From positions 248,001 to 312,000 of the forward strand of contig NZ_CP060418.1 in assembly GCF_014298075.1 (NCBI RefSeq): a stretch of 64,000 nucleotides of DNA, given 5' to 3'. Within the stretch, counting starts at the first letter, position 1. Every line of letters begins with the position of its first letter. Origin of the DNA: Enterobacter sp. JUb54 (lineage in GTDB: Bacteria > Pseudomonadota > Gammaproteobacteria > Enterobacterales > Enterobacteriaceae). A model generated the notes under the pieces. It did not search any database and had not been told where the DNA came from. It was given only the letters and a program-made list of their open reading frames with translations. Below, one piece after another: positions 60,434 to 64,000 of this stretch. The position numbers were made by a program, and so were the translations under genes.

Positions 60434-61092
60434 TGCTCGATTTATTTGCCGATACGCCTCCCTGGCAAGAGCCGCTGGCACCGGGAGCCGTGATTTTGCG
60501 GCGCTTTGCCACCTTGCAGGCGCCGGCTTTGCTGCAGGCTATCGCAGAGGTCGCCAGCCGCTCGCCGTTTCGTCAGATGGTGACGCCGGGCGGCTATACG
60601 ATGTCGGTAGCGATGACCAACTGCGGCATGCTGGGCTGGACCACCGATAGCCATGGCTACCTTTATGCACCTGACGATCCGCTGACCGGGCAGCACTGGC
60701 CGCCGATGCCGACGCTATTTGCGACGCTGGCGGCAGAGGCGGCGCTGGCCTGCGGCTACCCGCGCTTTACCCCAGACGCCTGTTTAATCAACCGCTATCA
60801 GCCGGGCGCTAAACTCTCGTTGCATCAGGATAAAGATGAGCGCGATCTGCGGGCGCCGATTGTTTCCGTGTCGCTGGGGCTGCCGGCGGTGTTCCAGTTC
60901 GGCGGTCTGCGCCGGAATGACCCGCTGCAGCGGGTGCTGCTGGAGCACGGCGATGTGGTGGTGTGGGGCGGTGAATCGCGCCTGTTTTATCACGGTATTC
61001 AGCCGCTGAAAGCGGGGGATCATCCGCAGACCGGGAGCTGTCGCTATAATCTCACCTTCCGCCTGGCGGCTAATCTGACAGGTAATGAATAA
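60433..61092 (+). CDS. alkB: AlkB, oxidative DNA/RNA demethylase
   Basis: The 219-residue Fe(II)/2-oxoglutarate dioxygenase reverses 1-methyladenine and 3-methylcytosine. Metal ligands His131, Asp133 and His187 and the 2-oxoglutarate motif RYNLTFR (Arg204, Asn206, Arg210) match E. coli positions. It shares its first base with the last base of ada (TAATG), so the ada-alkB operon is translationally coupled. Confidence 0.97.
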   Translation: MLDLFADTPPWQEPLAPGAVILRRFATLQAPALLQAIAEVASRSPFRQMVTPGGYTMSVAMTNCGMLGWTTDSHGYLYAPDDPLTGQHWPPMPTLFATLAAEAALACGYPRFTPDACLINRYQPGAKLSLHQDKDERDLRAPIVSVSLGLPAVFQFGGLRRNDPLQRVLLEHGDVVVWGGESRLFYHGIQPLKAGDHPQTGSCRYNLTFRLAANLTGNE

Positions 61093-61170
61093 CAAAAATA
61101 AGAATTATTCTTGATGTCATCGCCGGGCCGTTTAAACTGCTGGCTGTTTTGCTTGTCCGGATTGCGTGTT

Positions 61171-62814
61171 ATGGAACTCCTCCTCCTTGTTTGGCGCCAG
61201 TATCGCTGGCCGTTTATCTCAGTCATTGCCCTTAGTCTGCTCAGCGCGGCGCTGGGTATCGGGCTGATTGCCTTTATTAATCTGCGGTTAATGACCGTGG
61301 TCGATACCTCGCTGACGGTGTTACCGGAGTTTCTCGGCTTATTGCTGTTGCTGATGGCGGTGACGCTGGGTTCTCAGCTCGCGTTGACCACCCTTGGGCA
61401 CCATTTTGTCTATCGTCTGCGCGGCGAATTTATCAAGCGGATCCTCGATACCCAAATCGAACAGGTTGAGAAAATCGGCAGCGCGTCGCTGCTGGCCGGA
61501 CTCACCAGCGATGTGCGTAACATCACCATCGCGTTTGTGCGCCTGCCGGAGCTGGTGCAGGGGATTATCCTGACGTTTGGTTCCGCCGGTTATCTGGCGT
61601 GGCTGTCGGGGAAAATGATGATGGTCACCGCGCTGTGGATGGCGCTCACCATCTGGGGCGGCTTTGTGCTGGTGTCTCGCGTCTATAAACACATGGCGAC
61701 GCTGCGGGAAACCGAAGACAAGCTCTATCACGACTATCAGACGGTGCTGGAAGGGCGCAAAGAGCTGACCCTCAACCGGGAACGCGCGGAATACGTGTTT
61801 AATCAGCTGTATTTGCCGGATGCCCGCGAATACCGTCACCATATTATCCGTGCCGATACTTTCCATCTCAGCGCGGTGAACTGGTCGAATATCATGATGC
61901 TGGGCGCTATTGGGCTGGTGTTCTGGATGGCCAACGGCCTTGGCTGGGCGAACACCGCGGTGGCGGCGACCTATTCGCTGACCCTGCTGTTCTTACGCAC
62001 GCCGCTGCTCTCGGCGGTTGGCGCGCTGCCGACGCTGCTGAGCGCCCAGGTGGCGTTCAACAAGCTCCATCGCTTCTCTCTGGCGCCGTACCGGGCCGAG
62101 TTCCCGACGCCGCAGGCGCATCCTCACTGGCAGACCCTGGAGCTGCGCGACGTAAGCTTCCACTACCCGGACAACACTTTCGCGGTAGGGCCGATTAACC
62201 TGACCCTTAAGCGCGGCGAACTGGTCTTTTTGATCGGCGGCAACGGCAGCGGAAAATCGACGCTGGCAATGCTGCTGACCGGGCTGTATCAGCCGGCCTC
62301 CGGCGAGATCCTGCTCGATGGTCAGCCCCTGGTGGTCGATAAGCCGGAAGATTACCGCAAGCTTTTCTCGGCGGTGTTCACCGATGTCTGGCTGTTTGAC
62401 CAGTTGCTGGGAGAGGGCGGCAACGCCGCTGACCCGGCGCTGGTAGCACAGTGGATGGCGCACCTGAAAATGACCCATAAGCTGACGCTGGATAACGGCA
62501 AAATCGTCGATTTGAAGCTGTCGAAGGGGCAGAAAAAACGGGTGGCGCTGCTGCTGGCGCTGGCGGAAGAACGCGATATCATTCTGCTGGATGAGTGGGC
62601 GGCGGATCAGGACCCGCATTTCCGCCGTGAGTTTTATCAGGTGCTGCTGCCGCTGATGCAGCAGATGGGGAAAACCATTTTTGCGATCAGCCATGACGAT
62701 CATTACTTCCAGCATGCGGACCGCCTGCTGGAGATGCGCAGCGGCCAGCTGACGGAGCTGACCGGGGAAGAGCGCGAGCTGGCGACCCGTGATGCGGTGG
62801 CCCGCACCGCCTGA
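61171..62814 (+). CDS. yojI: YojI, ABC exporter (microcin J25 export)
   Basis: The 547-residue half-transporter has six membrane helices and an ATPase domain (Walker [10 protein letters not shown], signature LSKGQKKR, Walker [13 protein letters not shown]). In E. coli it works with TolC and exports microcin J25 and cysteine. ATG 61171 ([15 protein letters not shown]) matches the E. coli start; the 20 upstream codons in frame are not conserved. It lies 78 bases after alkB, the same order as E. coli. Confidence 0.94.
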   Translation: MELLLLVWRQYRWPFISVIALSLLSAALGIGLIAFINLRLMTVVDTSLTVLPEFLGLLLLLMAVTLGSQLALTTLGHHFVYRLRGEFIKRILDTQIEQVEKIGSASLLAGLTSDVRNITIAFVRLPELVQGIILTFGSAGYLAWLSGKMMMVTALWMALTIWGGFVLVSRVYKHMATLRETEDKLYHDYQTVLEGRKELTLNRERAEYVFNQLYLPDAREYRHHIIRADTFHLSAVNWSNIMMLGAIGLVFWMANGLGWANTAVAATYSLTLLFLRTPLLSAVGALPTLLSAQVAFNKLHRFSLAPYRAEFPTPQAHPHWQTLELRDVSFHYPDNTFAVGPINLTLKRGELVFLIGGNGSGKSTLAMLLTGLYQPASGEILLDGQPLVVDKPEDYRKLFSAVFTDVWLFDQLLGEGGNAADPALVAQWMAHLKMTHKLTLDNGKIVDLKLSKGQKKRVALLLALAEERDIILLDEWAADQDPHFRREFYQVLLPLMQQMGKTIFAISHDDHYFQHADRLLEMRSGQLTELTGEERELATRDAVARTA

Positions 62815-62820
62815 TTGCCT

Positions 62821-62845
62821 GCGCCCCCTGGTCAACAGGGGGCGC
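62821..62845 (+). terminator. possible yojI terminator
   Basis: A perfect 10-bp stem GCGCCCCCTG/CAGGGGGCGC with a five-base loop, six bases after the stop. The T-run comes about 10 bases later, so efficiency is uncertain. Confidence 0.7.
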
Positions 62846-62957
62846 GGTTGTTGATTTTTCCGCCGGACGAACACCCCGACGGTTATTTTTTCTCCCTCCC
62901 CGCGCTATGCTTATGGCACCTGGCCCGCCGCCTGTTCTTAAAAGGATTGCCTGACCG

Positions 62958-64000
62958 ATGTCCGTGTTGCATAAAAAAAGCGCCAGATTGCGTGATGAAG
63001 AGCGTGCTCGTCTTATCTGGCTGCTGACCACCGATAAAGCCGTCACCTCGGCGCTGACAGGCAAATTAACCCTCGCCGAACGCTACGACGACGGCACCCT
63101 CGCGGACGATCTGGCCGAAGTGGAAGTGCTGGTTTCCCACCTGCCGCCGCCAGACCTTGCCGATGCCCTGGAAGCATTGCCAAACGACGGGCGTAATGCG
63201 CTCTGGCAACTGGTCCGCAATGATAAACGCGGCGAGGTGCTGCTTGAGGCATCCGAGAACGTCTGGGGCGATCTCATCGATAAGATGAGCGACCACGAGC
63301 TGCTGGATGCCCTGCAAACCCTGGATATCGACGAACAGGTCTATCTGGTTCAGCACCTGCCGCGTAACCTGACCGGCCGCCTGCTGGCGACGATGCCGCC
63401 GGATAAACGCGCGCGCGTGCGTCAGATGATGCGCTATGCCGACAACACCGTCGGGGCGATCATGGAGTTCGAGGTGATCGTCGTGCGCCCGGAAATGACC
63501 CTGGCCGCGGTGCAGCGCTATCTGCGGCGGCTGGGAAAAATGCCGGAGAACACCGATAAGCTATTTGTCACCACCCGCAATAAGCTGCTGCTGGGCGAGC
63601 TGGAGCTGCAGACCATTCTGCTCAATGATGCGCAAAAGCGGGTAGGCGATGTCATGGAAGGGGATCCGGTGACCTTCCAGCCTCACGAAGCCGCGGAAAA
63701 AGTGGCGCGTACCTTCGAACGTGATGACTTGCTTAGCGCCGCGGTGATTGACGCGGACGGGAAGTTAATGGGCCGTCTGACCATCGATGAGATCGTTGAT
63801 GTGGTGTACGAAGAGACCGACAGCGATCTGCGTGGTATGGGCGGCCTGAGCAGCGAAGAGGACGTCTTCGCGCCGGTCAGCAAAGCGGTAAAAACCCGTT
63901 GGGCGTGGCTGGCGGTCAATCTGTGTACCGCCTTTATCGCCTCGCGGGTCATTGACGGCTTTGAACACACCATCTCACAGCTGGTGGCGCTTGCTTCCCT
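62958..64000 (+). CDS. mgtE: MgtE-family magnesium transporter (truncated by window edge)
   Basis: The visible 347 residues hold the cytoplasmic part of MgtE: an N-terminal alpha-helical domain (about residues 30-135), a CBS-domain pair (about 140-270, with VGDVMEGDPVTF and LMGRLTIDEIVDVV), a plug linker, and the start of the first membrane helix (WAWLAVNLCTAFIASRVI). MgtE is a Mg2+-gated channel. E. coli has eco and mqo downstream of yojI instead. AAAGGA lies about 11 bases before ATG 62958. No known magnesium riboswitch is recognised upstream. The C-terminal membrane domain lies beyond the window. Confidence 0.92.
   Translation, partial: MSVLHKKSARLRDEERARLIWLLTTDKAVTSALTGKLTLAERYDDGTLADDLAEVEVLVSHLPPPDLADALEALPNDGRNALWQLVRNDKRGEVLLEASENVWGDLIDKMSDHELLDALQTLDIDEQVYLVQHLPRNLTGRLLATMPPDKRARVRQMMRYADNTVGAIMEFEVIVVRPEMTLAAVQRYLRRLGKMPENTDKLFVTTRNKLLLGELELQTILLNDAQKRVGDVMEGDPVTFQPHEAAEKVARTFERDDLLSAAVIDADGKLMGRLTIDEIVDVVYEETDSDLRGMGGLSSEEDVFAPVSKAVKTRWAWLAVNLCTAFIASRVIDGFEHTISQLVALAS

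Noticed and set aside
62846..62957. A possible magnesium riboswitch upstream of mgtE
   Set aside because: The leader is only about 110 bases and shows no M-box-like conserved core or long terminator/antiterminator pair; only weak GC-rich pairing near 62860-62885.

Overview
The window is a stretch of enterobacterial core chromosome, most likely Klebsiella or a close relative (K. oxytoca complex, K. aerogenes or Raoultella). This is inferred from an OmpC almost identical to Klebsiella OmpK36, a complete tctCBA/tctDE citrate-type transport locus, mgtE next to yojI, GyrA with Thr at position 83, and Escherichia-like gene order elsewhere. I see no prophage, insertion sequence, CRISPR array, tRNA or rRNA.

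Layout. 1-2679: start of alaA (minus), the LysR-type regulator lrhA, and the long control region of the nuo operon. 2680-17882: nuoABC(D)EFGHIJKLMN, thirteen genes for proton-pumping NADH:quinone oxidoreductase (complex I), ending at a strong terminator. 17969-26568: rbn, elaA, then the compact menFDHBCE operon for menaquinone. 26565-34148: a locus built around the tricarboxylate transporter tctCBA (minus) and its two-component system tctDE (plus). Between them lie an N-terminal-nucleophile amide hydrolase and a 40-residue membrane peptide with its own promoter and terminator. nudI, yfaZ and yfaY follow. 36226-41901: anaerobic glycerol-3-phosphate dehydrogenase glpABC, divergent from the transporter glpT. 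41964-46820: yfaE, nrdB, nrdA (class Ia ribonucleotide reductase with its ferredoxin) and ubiG. 47204-49843: gyrA. 50013-56279: the Rcs phosphorelay (rcsC convergent with rcsDB). 56624-58140: sRNA gene micF divergent from ompC. 58244-62814: apbE, ada-alkB (alkylation repair) and yojI. The window ends inside mgtE.

The genes fit a facultative anaerobe. nuo and men supply an NADH dehydrogenase and the anaerobic quinone, ubiG makes ubiquinone, and glpABC feeds electrons to menaquinone. tct imports tricarboxylates, nrdAB makes deoxynucleotides, and Rcs and OmpR signalling meet at the rcsD-micF-ompC interval.

Intergenic DNA holds REP-like palindromes (nuoL-nuoM, nrdA-nrdB, rcsC-rcsB, possibly elaA-menF) and one enlarged ERIC element upstream of gyrA. 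Compared with E. coli, elaB, glpQ and yfaL are missing from their usual places, and mgtE follows yojI instead of eco/mqo. The most novel-looking material is in the tct region (29522-31645): a small membrane peptide behind an FNR/CRP-type promoter, the hydrolase, and helically phased repeats upstream of tctD. All family assignments come from recalled sequence similarity and motifs; no database search was run.
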